Of a stretch of 64,000 nt of DNA, positions 1-10,452 are shown one piece after another. The stretch spans positions 62,001-126,000 of the forward strand of contig WPDH01000125.1 in the NCBI GenBank assembly GCA_019137255.1, written 5' to 3'. Both the position numbers and the translations under genes were made by a program. The DNA comes from Corinectria fuckeliana. Lineage: Eukaryota > Ascomycota > Sordariomycetes > Hypocreales > Nectriaceae. Under the pieces are notes generated by a model that was not told the DNA's origin, ran no database searches, and saw only the letters and a list, made by a program, of their open reading frames with translations. Each line of letters starts with the position of its first letter. Position 1 is the stretch's first letter.

Positions 1-36
1 TCCTTCACTGCCAAGACCGCCTCTGACCAAATATAG

Positions 37-589
37 ATGGTCCCTATTCCGCTTCGGCTACTGGCGGCAACGGATGGGCTCGAGACTTCCTCGCAGGTGT
101 TCTCACCGTACCCGCGCTGCCGTTCTTCCAAAACATCGGAAAGAGCAGTGGTAAAAACCTGGAGTACGCCTCGACGATTCTGTTTTGCATATCGTTTGTT
201 CTCGTCATTGCCGTCTACGCCATCTACTTCAATGGGCCCGCACTGCGCCGTCGCTCGCCGTTTGCGCAGAAGCTGGCCGACGCCCGAACCGAGAAGGAGA
301 GCGAAGGACGTCGCGGAACCATCTCCACCGACAGACGACCGAGTAAGTGTTTTTCCCACACAGACGAATCTTTTGAATGAATGCTAATTAAATTACAGGC
401 TCTACTGCGACCGCAACGACGCCCAATGTCACGCAGCGCCCTGGAAACCCTCGCACATACAGCCAGCAGAACCGCTTCTTTGGCGAGAGCCGTGTTACTC
501 CCAGAGGAACGCCCAGAGCAACGCCCGGAGCAACGCCGTCGGCCAGTCGGGCGAACAGCTTCGTCCACACCAGGAAGAGGGAGTATTGA
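37..589 (+). CDS. MFS multidrug/polyamine-type transporter, C-terminal end (partial)
   Basis: Only the last two exons are in the window (37-342 and 399-589); bases 1-36 look like the 3' end of an intron ending in ATATAG. The first exon reads GPYSASATGGNGWARDF followed by LAGVLTVPALPFF. This matches the periplasmic loop and last helices typical of fungal DHA1 drug/polyamine:H+ antiporters. A hydrophobic helix (ILFCISFVLVIAVYAIYF) then ends in a cytosolic RRRSPFAQKL tail. The second exon encodes a basic, low-complexity tail with TPRGTPRATPGATPS repeats and stops at TGA 587-589. The frame is continuous across the 56-nt GTAAGT..TACAG intron (codon AGC split 1+2). Substrate cannot be inferred. The rest of the gene lies upstream of the window. 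Confidence 0.85.
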
Positions 590-1241
590 TCAGTCTGCGG
601 CAAGGGGCCTTTTGCTAGTATAGGAGCGTGGCTTGTTGTAGTATACTTTGTTTATACATACATTGATAAGATAAATGACTTTATTATTCCGGCCCTTGAC
701 GGATATACCTTGCCAACCGGTGAAGTGGAACAATGCCATCGCCGACTTTGAACTCGTCGGAGTACCGGTCGACAACGCCCTTAATCCAGGGCTACCGGGT
801 GTCCTAGATAATCATGAATCGCACCGAACAAGTGTTGCGAGTCGTGCAATCAACGTCTGGACAATTGATGTCCGTCCTTGGCTGTCAGTTACGGTTAGGG
901 CTTACTTAAGTATCTAGATGGCTGTTGACTAAGTTAGGCTCTTGACTCGGATGTTAGCCAAGGCGGGATAGCCCACACCGGAATTGGCCAAGGACGGACG
1001 GACCGATAACGTGACGTCAGCATCTATCTCTTTGTTTGGTGAAGCGCGAGATGCGAGATCTGAAAGTCTGAAAACGCTGACCCTCGCAAATTATCGGACG
1101 CATTGGCGAATCGGAGGTATGTTGTTGGTCTTGTGCTTATGTATCCTACGCACGTGGCGGCTTCCGTTCAACCGTCTAGAGGCTTGGCATGTATACGGCT
1201 GGGAGAAGAAACCACCAAGGCGACATCGTGACATTTCCATA
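590..1241. other. Intergenic, no gene seen
   Basis: Convergent spacer between the MFS transporter and the alpha/beta hydrolase gene. Short open frames here lack fungal-like protein content. I see no RNA gene or repeat. Confidence 0.6.
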
Positions 1242-2395
1242 TCATTCTGAATGAGACATCTTGTCAAACTTGGCTACCATCTCGTTGACGGGTGCTTCTG
1301 ACAACATCCTCTCCAGTCGCTCGTCCAACCACCGCACGTCGTCCATGTTGCCCGGCGGCCCTCCAGCCCAGTGTCCCCATACAGATGGATATACGTCCAA
1401 TTGTCCTATGCCTGGGCTCATACACGAAACCTCATACGTTGAATCCTCGGGCCTGTCCGTCATTAGCATGTAATCATCCGTCAACCAGGAAGGGGTTAGC
1501 AGTCTTACGGGAAGTAAAGATCCGTTTTGCATGGAAGAACCAGAGTCTTCGCCTTGATGCCCGCCATGGCCTTCTCAAAGTTGCCGTCGTACGGCTCCTG
1601 GTTGCTCACGTCCCCGCTCTGCCACGTCTGGAGCATGACGAGCAGGTTCTCGGGGTCTTTGCTGAGAGCCCAGGCCTCCCAGAACGTCACCATGAAGTCC
1701 TCCAGGCCATTGGCCCCGTAGTGCCGCTCGAACAGCCTCTCGCGGTAGAACGCCTGCGAGAAGCCCCAGCCAGCGTAGCCGCGCCCGAACGCCTTCAGCC
1801 CGACCTGCTTCTCGCTCTCGGACCACTGGCGGCTCTCGTGGCCGGATGTTTCCACGCGGCCCTGGGAGCTCCCGGCTGAGGCGACTCCTTTCCCGGCTAG
1901 GAGCGCGGACTTGACGCCTTCGAGGAACACTTGGTTGTGAAGAGACGTTTTGGCCGAGCCGCAGAAGGGAACGCAGATGTCCACGAAGTCCGGATACTGC
2001 GTCGCCCACTGGAACGCCTGGCCTGCGCCCATGGACCACCCAGTCACGGCTCGGAGATGCTTGACACCCAGCTCCTGGAGCAGGTGGTGCTGAGCGCGTA
2101 CGTTGTCGAAGAATGAGACGTTGGGGAACGGGCTGATGTCCGAGTTCGAGGGGCTGATGGACTGCCCGTTTCCGAAGAGCGCTGGGACGATGATGAAGTA
2201 CTTCTTGGGACTCAGTGCCTTGTCCTCCCCGATGAGCCACTCGTTGTCGGATATGGCGCCGGAGAACCACGTCGGGTACAGCACTACTGGGAATGACGGG
2301 CTGCCAAAGGTTTTGTAGGCGATCCAGGCTCCGGGGAGGTTCCCGCCGCCTTGAAGTTCAAAGTCCCCAAGCTTGAATGTTTTCACTTTGTCCAT
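1242..2395 (-). CDS. Homoserine acetyltransferase-like alpha/beta hydrolase
   Basis: Two exons (2395-1509 and 1452-1242) joined across a 56-nt intron with GTAAGA donor, GCTAATGAC branch and ACAG acceptor; the product is about 365 aa. The start ATG at 2395 gives MDKVKTFKLGDFELQ, the usual beginning of this family; an upstream in-frame ATG at 2491 is possible but gives an atypical leader. The nucleophile elbow GWSMGAG has Ser121. The acid appears in CKTDLYFPPEDS, which straddles the intron, and the base in WGHWAGGPP near the C-terminus, so the Ser-Asp-His triad looks intact. Fungal members are often annotated as MetX-like, but many are not the methionine enzyme; hydrolase or acyltransferase activity on an unknown substrate is the safest statement. 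It is divergent from the formamidase gene. Confidence 0.85.
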
Positions 2396-3002
2396 TTTGC
2401 AAGGTACGTAGGAAAGGCGGGGGTCTATCGGCGTGTTTGGGACAATTGCCCTTTCTTTGCTTGCATGAGGCAGTCTGGAGGAGTGAGACATCAACCCCCG
2501 CACTCTCGGCGTACATGATCAGGTGGCAGCTCTCATCTCCCGCGTTAAGCCGTTGGCCCCAATGCTAGCTACGACAAGTAGGCATGAAAAGCGCCATAAG
2601 GAAAGGTCGCTCGGTTATCGGAGGACTACTCCGGCTGTTGAACAATTCCGATGGAAGAGGAGTCTCCTTATCTCCAGCTGGGAGGGTGAAGACGGAGCAA
2701 ATTGGCGGGAATGACGCTCCACTGCCGAATCACGGCACACTTCCCCCTCTGATAAGGATATCGTATTCAAATCTTAACCCGACAAAGAAGCCCGCATCAT
2801 GCACAATCAACCGATAACACAGGCGGGGTATCTCAAACCAGGTACCAGAGCGTTCCCCAGCTTCCTGACGGGCGTTGCAGAAGCTCGCTCGTCTTAGCAC
2901 CATCACCAAACTACAAAGTGGGTGTACTCATTGCATTATATCTGATCAACTCAAGCTATCGAATCTCACATACAAGACATCCCAGAGACCTGCAAAGACA
3001 AG
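2396..3002. promoter_or_regulatory. Divergent promoter region (hydrolase / formamidase)
   Basis: 607 bp separate two start codons pointing away from each other, so both promoters must lie here. No clear TATA box or named operator was identified. Confidence 0.5.
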
Positions 3003-4585
3003 ATGCCTGGTAAAGTCCGAACCGCTTTAAAGGTCGACCTGGATCGCCCGGCCGAGGAACAGCCATATCTTCACGTAAGCCCATGGCCGTATTGAAACAT
3101 GTCCTTGGTGGGAGGTGAGCAGAGCACTAATATCGCCACAGAATCGATGGCATCCTGATGGTAAGGCCCTACACACCGACACCGTGCCAGCTGCGACTGA
3201 TGTGTTGTGCATCGTCAAGTCCCGTTCTGCGGCACCATCGAAGACGGCGAGACCGTCAAAATAGAATGTCTCGATTGGACCGGCGGCCAGATCCAGAACA
3301 ACGATTCCGCGGATGACGTCTTGACCGTAGACTTGAGCCGCATCCACTATCTCTCCGGCCCTTTCGAGATCAAGGGCGCCGAGCCCGGTGACGTGCTCTG
3401 CGTTGAGATTCACGATGTCCAGCCCTTCGAGGACCACCCTTGGGGCTTCACCGGTGTCTTCCACAAGGACAACGGAGGCGGCTTCTTGGATGAAATTTAC
3501 CCCCATGCGTACTTGCCACCTCGGAGTAGACACGGGATGCTCTGCTGACCGATTCGACAGTGCAAAGGCCATCTGGGATTTCGAGGGCATTCATTGCACG
3601 TCCAGGCACATCCCGGGAGTCAAGTTCGCCGGACTGATTCACCCGGGGATCTTGGGCTGCGCTCCGTCCGCTGACGTTCTCGCCGAGTGGAATCGGCGCG
3701 AGGCCGAGCTGATCAGCACCACTACTCTTGCTCGAACGGTCGCGAACCCGCCCCTGGAGCGGAACGTCCACGCGGGTGCAGCGGACGCGAGCGCCGCGAG
3801 CAAGGTCGGCAAAGAGGGCGCTCGAACAATCCCGGGACGCCCTGAACACGGCGGCAACTGCGATATCAAGAACCTGTCACGCGGTAGCAAGGTTTACTTG
3901 CCAGTGCACGTACCGGGAGCCAAGTTCAGCGTTGGAGACCTGCATTTCTCTCGTAAGTCTCGGATACCCTGAAACGAATGACCCTCGTTGCTTACTGGAG
4001 TAAAGAGGGCGACGGGGAGATTTCGTTTTGCGGCGCAATTGAAATGGCGGGTGTCATCACCGTCAACTGCAGAGTCATCAAGGGAGGCCAGAAGCAGATG
4101 GGTATGGTCAATGGCAAATCCCCAATCTACATCCCAGGCCCTGTGCAGCCTCAGTTTGGCCCTGGCAGGATGCTGTACTTCGAGGTAAGCTTCGTTTGCG
4201 TAAACAATTTCCGGAACATAGAGGTGTAACCGGCATCACAGGGCTTTTCCGTCGACGAGCACGGCAAACAGCACTACCTGGACACCACCATTGCATACCG
4301 CCAAAGCTGCCTTCGCGTCATTGAGTATCTTCGACGGTACGGGTACGACGACTACCAGATCTATCTACTCTTGAGCGCTGCGCCGGTCGAGGGCCACATC
4401 GCCGGCATTGTTGATGTAAGTGTAGCTCTTAGCCAACCCGACTATTGGCTAACGTTTCTGTCTAGATACCCAATGCTTGCACTACCATCGGCTTGCCGAT
4501 GGATATCTTCGACTTTGATATACGACCAGAGGCGCCGGCGGCAAAGTCCGATCGGGGGAAGTGTCTGATTTCTGAGAAGAAATGA
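3003..4585 (+). CDS. fmdS: Formamidase (FmdA/AmdA acetamidase-formamidase family)
   Basis: Seven exons: 3003-3074, 3142-3160, 3220-3508, 3561-3952, 4006-4184, 4242-4415 and 4466-4585. Together they give 414 aa, the normal length for fungal formamidase. The enzyme hydrolyses formamide to formate and ammonia in the cytosol, a nitrogen-scavenging step. The reading contains family hallmarks in order: MPGKVRTALKVDLDRPAEEQP, NRWHPD-VPFCG, DWTGGQIQNNDSADD, HYLSGPFEIKGAEPGD, ENVGCAPS-like LIHPGILGCAPS, GRPEHGGNCDIKNLSRGS, LHFSQGDGEISFCGAIEM and the C-terminal IPNACTTIGLPMDIFDFD. Exon 2 is only 19 nt, encoding NRWHPD plus one base. All introns are GT..AG and every phase closes. In aspergilli the orthologue is under nitrogen control; no regulatory site was read here. 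Confidence 0.93.
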
Positions 4586-5009
4586 TCCATCAAACTATCG
4601 GTTCAGGTCTTCAATAGGTCAACGTTGTAGACAGCTGTAGTCAACAGTCTACATTCTGATAATGAATACATAATGCCTGAACCTTCCTATTCCATAGCAG
4701 TGCATACCGGTGAATTTCTTAGGCGTCAACCAGCCTGGCGGGAACCATGTTGAACATGTAGTAGAATTGTATCTTGATGTTGAGACTCCCTTATAGATGG
4801 CCTGGCGTAAACTACGAACCAATGGCACTGTCATACTTCACTCCTTTGCACCAACTCATCCATCCCGGGTTCCTCGGGGTTCGGACCTTCGGCAATTACG
4901 ACATCCTCTGCCGCGATTGGGCCGACGACAACCGGTATCGCGGATCAACCAAGCAGGCCAAATCCAACTCCTCACCCACCACCATCAGCGATAGATACGA
5001 ATAGCCACA
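4586..5009. other. Intergenic, no gene seen
   Basis: 424-bp spacer between two plus-strand genes. It must hold the formamidase terminator and the thioesterase promoter; no distinct motif was recognised. Confidence 0.5.
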
Positions 5010-6072
5010 ATGGCACCGTTAATGGGATTCTCACAGACGCTGCACCGCATAGCGCCAGCCCTTCTCTCTCGGTCTTCACTCGCTCTCTTGGCGACCGGCG
5101 CGGCGCGCCAATTCCACGCGACGGCACTCGCCCAGAAGAGCCACGGCCCTCGCTGGCTATCGGATGTCAAGGAACGTCTCAAACGATGCCAAGAGTCCGG
5201 CATCGCGCCGCAGCAAGTCGAAAAGGCAAAGGAGTTGTACGCCCATGTTCAAACACACTGGATGGACCTGCTAGCTGGCGAGGAAGGTTTTCTGACGGCC
5301 AAGGAATGGAGAGGGCTTGACAAGCACGAGGTTGCTTGGGGTGACATGGTGAGCCCCGAGGCTTCAAGTTATTAATTGGTCCACATCAGCTGATGATTTA
5401 TTTTGCTTGGATGACAGGATAGCATGGTGAGTACTCCAAGAAAACTCGAGATATGAAAAAATACTGACACCTCATTTGCAGGGTAACACTGCTAAAGACC
5501 AACCACGATGTACTACTTGTCTAATCGCCTTTAGGACATGTCAACAATGTCATGTACAACAAATACGCAGAAGCGGCTCGCGTGAACTTCCTGCGCAGCT
5601 TTGCAGCAACATCTAGCCCCGAACACCGCAAGGAGTGGGTTGAGCTGATGACGCCTCGCAGCGTGGGTCTCATCTTGAGAAGCATCAGGACCGACTACAA
5701 ATTCGTGAGTGCCGACGAGCAACAACGAAGCCGCATTGACCAGGGACGTGTCTAAACCAATCCCAGCCGATGGACTACCCAGACCAAACCACCGTGCTGC
5801 ACAAGCTCGTGTCTCCCCCAAACTACGACTCGGACCACGTCCTGCTTGAGGCGGTGATTTTGTCCGAGCGACACCAAAGACCGGCGGCCAGGTGCTTCGA
5901 GGACATCGTCGTCTTTGACTATAGGACCGCGAAGAAGACGCCTTTGCGGGGGTTCATGGTCGACGAGCTTCGGAAGACGTATGAAAAGCAGGAGACGAGC
6001 AGAAAGGAATCCGAGGATAGGATCGAGAGCATCGTAAAGACTGTTGAGGAAATAGAGGCTTCAGCGGCTTAG
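5010..6072 (+). CDS. Mitochondrial hotdog-fold (4HBT-type) thioesterase
   Basis: Best exon model: 5010-5348, 5418-5426 (9 nt), 5482 (1 nt), 5535-5704 and 5767-6072, giving 274 aa. The N-terminus (MAPLMGFSQTLHRIAPALL then SRSSLALLATGAARQFHAT) is Arg/Ser/Ala-rich and acid-free, like a mitochondrial presequence. The catalytic hotdog motif reads WGDM-DSM-G-HVNNVMY, where DSM comes from the 9-nt exon and the Gly codon uses the 1-nt exon plus GA of the next exon. Skipping either small exon destroys the D-x-x-G-H-V-N-N motif. Later parts (RSIRTDYKFPMDYPDQT, LEAVILSERHQRPAARCFEDIVVFDYRT) fit the family. It probably hydrolyses an acyl-CoA in the mitochondrial matrix; substrate unknown. The C-terminus is a charged coil. 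Confidence 0.85.
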
Positions 6073-6328
6073 ATGGAGAATAGAGATAGATTAGTTTCTG
6101 GTCGACACGACGATATAAGTAGTCGATTCGAGAGATACGTTCGACTTGTTCAACCCGCTGGAACTCGTGATTTATAATGCCTGTCGTGCGCAATTGCTTT
6201 CATGAGTGAATATACTCGAAGTTTCGGATCATGGCCATCCACAAACCCGTCTCTCATTGAATTTGATGCCAGATTCAAATTTAGGCTTATAGACAGCTCT
6301 GCTTCCTTTCGTTCCGTAACACGCCGTA

Positions 6329-7177
6329 CTAGCCCCTTGCAATTGCCCCATCGACAAGCTCCCACGTGTGATCCGCTACCTTGACCATCTGCTCCTCGCT
6401 CCAAATGGCTTTGTTCGCAACCACCTTCCCCTTGTTATCAATGTTGCTCCAAAACCTGCCCTCCTTTGCACCCGCCGCTGCGCACTCGGAAGCTCCGTTC
6501 AACAGATACTCCGCACAAGTACCCGGTGACACACCGAGAAGACCGAGGAGGACCCGTCCCACGGGTCGCAGGTACCATGGAAGTTCTCTGTGAATGCTCG
6601 TGTTGACGCCGCCCGGGTACGCGTGTATGAACTGCCGCTTGCCGATGCCCTGTTTCTGCTGCTGAGCGGCGTGGAATTGAACCATGGCGTCGTTCATAGA
6701 TATGCAGTGGTCTGCTGCCTTGCCGAGGCTGAAGTGCGTCTTCAAGTCTAGATCTTCCCAGATAAGGTTGGATGGGTTGCCACGAACGCCGTCGAGGACC
6801 GTAATGACCCTGGCGTCCTCCTTCAGCGTCGGCAGGAGTTCACGTATCAGGAGCTGCTTGCCGTAGTAGTGCAGCGCCATCTTGCGATCGATGCCCTCTG
6901 GCGTCTCCGTCCTCCCCGCGGTTGTCAGAATGCCCTGCGTCATGATGAGGTAGTCCAGCTTCTGCCCCTGTTCCGCCTTGAACGTGTCCGTATACTGCTT
7001 GATTTGGCGCATCGACGATGCGTCCAGTGGCCGAAACTCCATGTTGTGCGGCATGTTCTTGGGCTCCGTACGGCCACTGATTATGACGGCCGAGGAACTG
7101 GCTTCGGCGGCGACGCGACAGGCCATTGCATAGCCTATGCCACTCGTCCCGCCCACTACTAAGGCTCGCACGGCCAT
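6329..7177 (-). CDS. Short-chain dehydrogenase/reductase, atypical active site
   Basis: Single-exon gene of 282 aa. The N-terminus has the Rossmann nucleotide-binding motif VVGGTSGIGYAMA (residues about 7-19) and a basic GRTEP after the second strand, which suggests NADP(H). LDYLIMTQG takes the place of the usual NNAG strand. The region that should carry Ser and the YxxxK pair reads VLDGVRGNP and later ISMNDAMVQFHAA, so the canonical Tyr and Lys are absent. HAYPGGVNTSI follows, which is the usual PG-V-T motif. Fungal proteins with this MND/YND pattern are common among uncharacterised SDRs. Start ATG at 7177 fits directly before the glycine motif. It could be a non-catalytic binding protein or use a different mechanism. 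Confidence 0.85.
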   Translation of the reverse strand: MAVRALVVGGTSGIGYAMACRVAAEASSSAVIISGRTEPKNMPHNMEFRPLDASSMRQIKQYTDTFKAEQGQKLDYLIMTQGILTTAGRTETPEGIDRKMALHYYGKQLLIRELLPTLKEDARVITVLDGVRGNPSNLIWEDLDLKTHFSLGKAADHCISMNDAMVQFHAAQQQKQGIGKRQFIHAYPGGVNTSIHRELPWYLRPVGRVLLGLLGVSPGTCAEYLLNGASECAAAGAKEGRFWSNIDNKGKVVANKAIWSEEQMVKVADHTWELVDGAIARG

Positions 7178-8250
7178 GTCGGTTTGCTGTTGAGCGATAG
7201 AGTGTGTTCAGTTGAAAAAATGCGAATGTTGGCTACTCGCAGCGTCTATGCTTGCCATTAAAGGTGTGTTTGTAGGCGCAGTGTGATGGATTTGGCGGAT
7301 TTAGGCTTGCCATTTTCTTGCGGAGTTGCGGAGTGCGGAATGCGGAGAAGAAGACCGCGTCCATCCACGGCAGGACGTCATCCTATTCCATGGGCAAGGT
7401 AGCCTTCGGAAGCCCCGGGTGTTCCTCCAGACGTTGGAATCGTTTCAACAATGCATTGTAGGCACTGCTGAAACTATACTGACGCGAGTTATCCAGGGCC
7501 TTTTCTCCAACAGTGTCGGCTTTCAGGGTCTGATTCGGCCGGCCGTGAACATAGTCTTGCAGAAGCTGGAGTCGGGCAAACAGATTAACTGATAGTTTTT
7601 GTGCGTTGTCTGACAGGGTTGAGTCTCCAAGCACCCCGCTGGATTTTAATATCCTTGTGCTTGTGAAGACCACTAGTTGGTACAGCTTAAATCGATGTTG
7701 AGGTAGGCGTGATAGTATCCTGAGTATCTGATCGACAGTCGCCGTGCTCAAAGGTAATATCAGCTTGACCTGCGACTATGAAGCCGTCCTCAAACTTGCA
7801 TTTCCAGCACAAAGCCCTCAATTACATCACTTAGCAAACAAATCCAACAAATCAGGGTGCCCTAACTCATATTCTGATCTGTCAGTATTTTTGATTAGTA
7901 CGCCGTTATTGTCGCATGTCCAGTTGTAGCAAAATGCAATGCTCACTACGCTGACGCAAAGTGTTAAGCTGGCCTAAACGCTGAATGCGACAATTACGAC
8001 TTTGGTGAACGGTGGGGGCTAAATGCTGTCAAGCTAATCACCCATCCTCAGTGCTTGTCTAATCCTGGCCGGCGTGAACGACCTGCTCGACTTGACTTAC
8101 CTGTACTTGCCAGGCTTCAATATGGATCCAATGAGTGACATCTTGTTATTGATTACACACAAGCTAGGCCATTCGGGCTGCTGTCGACTTCTTTCATATG
8201 CTGAAGCAGACTTTTGAGCTTTCTATTTATCTATCAGTTGTGAACGCAAT
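7178..8250. other. Intergenic; one orphan open frame
   Basis: Mostly featureless. On the minus strand, 7751-7383 holds a 122-codon open frame with protein-like composition (leucine-rich, LSRLPQHRFKLYQLVVF, LQLLQDYVHGRPN) but no ATG start; it opens from a TTG and is preceded by possible 3' splice sites (CATAG, CGCAG). It may be the last exon of an unrecognised gene or a relic. I do not assign a function. Confidence 0.35.
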
Positions 8251-9660
8251 CTATAATCTGGACTTTTCCAGTCCTGCCTGGCCATCTACTGCATCAAGGG
8301 CTGTTCGGTCCACGACCCTTTGCATTCGCGTGAGTACCCATTCCTCTACCGCCCTCAACAAAGCCTCTACCTCTGCTGCAGTGTTGCCCGCATGCAAGCA
8401 TATCCGTACTCTCTCGCTTCCCTCTGGCACGGTGGGCGCTACAATCGGCCGCACCATGAACCCGGCGCGCTGGCAGTGCTGCGCCAGGCTGCGGGGATGT
8501 GAAGTAAAAAGCGGGATGATGGGTGACTTTGGGGGGTCTTGGAGCAAACGGAGAAGCTCGGGGGGCGGTCTGTATCGAACACAGGAGGCCTGAAACAGGC
8601 CGTGAGTGTGTCTCATAAGCTCTTGTAAGTTTTTCATTAGTGTCTCTCCGCCGTTGTCCATGAGGAAACCGTAGGTGACTTTAATGCTTGCGAGGGAGGG
8701 CAGAGCCATGGCGGTCGTGTAGATGAGTGTTCGTGCGTAGTTGATGAGGTACGCCCGTGTTGTATGAGAAGATAACACAATAGCTGAGGGGCAGTCAGTG
8801 TTGAGTTCCAAGCCGCGACATTTAAACATACCTCCGGAGCAGCCCATGGCCTTGCCAAACGTGTGCACCCTGCCAAAGATGCGGCTTTCGAGCCCCAACT
8901 CGCAGACAAGTCCCCGGCCTTGTTTGCCAAAGATGCCTGTTGAGTGGGCTTCGTCGACGATGATGTAGCCATTCCCCTTTGGTAAGCGCCGTTCTACACA
9001 TTCAACAATTTCTTCAAGCGGCGCCACGTCTCCGTCCATGCTGTAAACCCCCTCCACGGCCACAAATACATTCTTCCTTCCCTCAGACACCTCTTTGCCC
9101 TGGTCACCAACCGTGAGATGTTGAAGCAAGGCGTCAAGGCTTTGTGTGCCTCTTTCCTGCTGAGTGAGATCCGTTGCGACGGTGTTGTGGCTAAATGGAA
9201 GCCTTTGCGCCGCCCGACTGAGTTTCATGCCATCGTGGACGCTGGCATGGATGAGCTCATCGTAGACGATGATGTCGCCAGGTTGAGGAACGCAGCTGAA
9301 CAAGCCGACGTTGGCGTCAAACCCGGAGTTGAAGAGGAGGCCTGCGGGTGCGCCGTGGAATGAGGCAATGTCGCGCTCAAGGGTTTCGGTGAAGGCGCTG
9401 TTGCCGTCGAGGAGCCGCGAGCCACCGGAGCCCAGCAGCGAAGGCGGCGATGCGGTTGAGCGCTCGTTGAGCTGGGCGTTTAGGACCGAGAGGTACGCAC
9501 GCTGAACGTCGGGGTGGTTGGACAGGGAGAGGTACGAGTTGGAGGAAAAGTCCACCATGCCGGGGGAGACGGTCGTCAGGCGTCGCAACTGAGAGCGCGA
9601 TTCCCGACGCGCGAGGAGGGAAGAGAGCTTCGCCTCCAAGGCGGAAGGCTCGTGATCCAT
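8251..9660 (-). CDS. bioF: 8-amino-7-oxononanoate (KAPA) synthase, BioF-type, peroxisomal
   Basis: Two exons (9660-8832 and 8783-8251) joined across a 48-nt in-frame intron (GTATGT..CTCAG); without removal it would insert 16 residues into GCSG-AIVLSS. The product is about 453 aa. It is a PLP-dependent alpha-oxoamine synthase: DFSSNSYLSLSNHPDV, GSGGSRLLDGN, HGAPAGLLFNSGFDAN, VDEAHSTGIFGKQGRG and the PLP-lysine segment TFGKAMGCSG are all in place. It condenses pimeloyl-CoA (or pimeloyl-ACP) with alanine in biotin synthesis. The last three residues are SRL, a peroxisomal targeting signal type 1 variant; published work on Aspergillus places BioF in peroxisomes. It is divergent from bioDA. ATG 9660 (MDHEPSALEAKL) was chosen because the upstream extension starts with GTG. 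Confidence 0.9.
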   Translation of the reverse strand: MDHEPSALEAKLSSLLARRESRSQLRRLTTVSPGMVDFSSNSYLSLSNHPDVQRAYLSVLNAQLNERSTASPPSLLGSGGSRLLDGNSAFTETLERDIASFHGAPAGLLFNSGFDANVGLFSCVPQPGDIIVYDELIHASVHDGMKLSRAAQRLPFSHNTVATDLTQQERGTQSLDALLQHLTVGDQGKEVSEGRKNVFVAVEGVYSMDGDVAPLEEIVECVERRLPKGNGYIIVDEAHSTGIFGKQGRGLVCELGLESRIFGRVHTFGKAMGCSGGMFKCRGLELNTDCPSAIVLSSHTTRAYLINYARTLIYTTAMALPSLASIKVTYGFLMDNGGETLMKNLQELMRHTHGLFQASCVRYRPPPELLRLLQDPPKSPIIPLFTSHPRSLAQHCQRAGFMVRPIVAPTVPEGSERVRICLHAGNTAAEVEALLRAVEEWVLTRMQRVVDRTALDAVDGQAGLEKSRL

Positions 9661-10452
9661 AGCAACGTACGGGGGCCAAGTTGCTGCGGGATCATGCACA
9701 GAAGAACCCCAAGAAGGGAACCTGCGAGCGCTGCGTCGCCTGTATCTGGCTATTCAGACGATCCCCTCAAACGCAGCAGTGCACTCGACCAGAGTAGGTA
9801 GTAGTGGGGTCGAATTGAGTCAAATCAAGCCAGGATAATTCTCTGCCAACGCCAAAGCCGCGCGATTTCAACCAATTCTTGCTGGCTAGAACTCCAGGCA
9901 CAGGCCAGTCCGTTGGGTCGGCTAGCATCCGAAGGCTGTGACACACTCCCTAGGATAGATGCACTAGACTACCCCGGAGACTAGAGGAAGTGGAGGTATT
10001 CAGGGGTGAAGTTGGAGGGGAGAGGAGGGTTCTTGAGAGATTTATGACGGGGGGGTTCGAATTGTCAAGGCTTGTAACTTGATCTTTCAGGGCTTCCTTG
10101 TAGTGACTGGTGCGTACGTTGGACAACTTGTTCCTTGTGATGCCCTATTCGAGTCTTGTGATTAATTGAGCAACTCTTGTATTGATTTACTTCGATCTGC
10201 TTCAAACCGTCTCAACACTCACTGGCCTGCATGGCAGTCCCACAATCAATTGCCAACTAGCTCTACGGCTACGGCACTTCCCCTCCCTAACGCTGCCCTA
10301 GTGTTGAACCTTTGTTGAGGATTGTTGTTTGTCCAAGTGCCGAGCCGAGCCGACATGACCATAACCCGCGAGACGGCTTTGGCGCACTTCAGGGTTGTTT
10401 GGTTGAAGCCGTCGCCGTCCACCGGTCCTTTGTTGATCTCGCCATCTTCACC
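9661..10452. promoter_or_regulatory. Divergent promoter region of the biotin gene pair
   Basis: 792 bp between the bioF and bioDA start codons, which face away from each other. Shared regulatory sites are expected here but I could not name one. The G-run followed by TTCGAATTG near 10045-10065 resembles a tRNA B box only superficially. Confidence 0.55.

Noticed and set aside
10040..10070. Possible tRNA B box (GGTTCGAATTG)
   Set aside because: Lacks the terminal CC and no A box or cloverleaf can be drawn around it.
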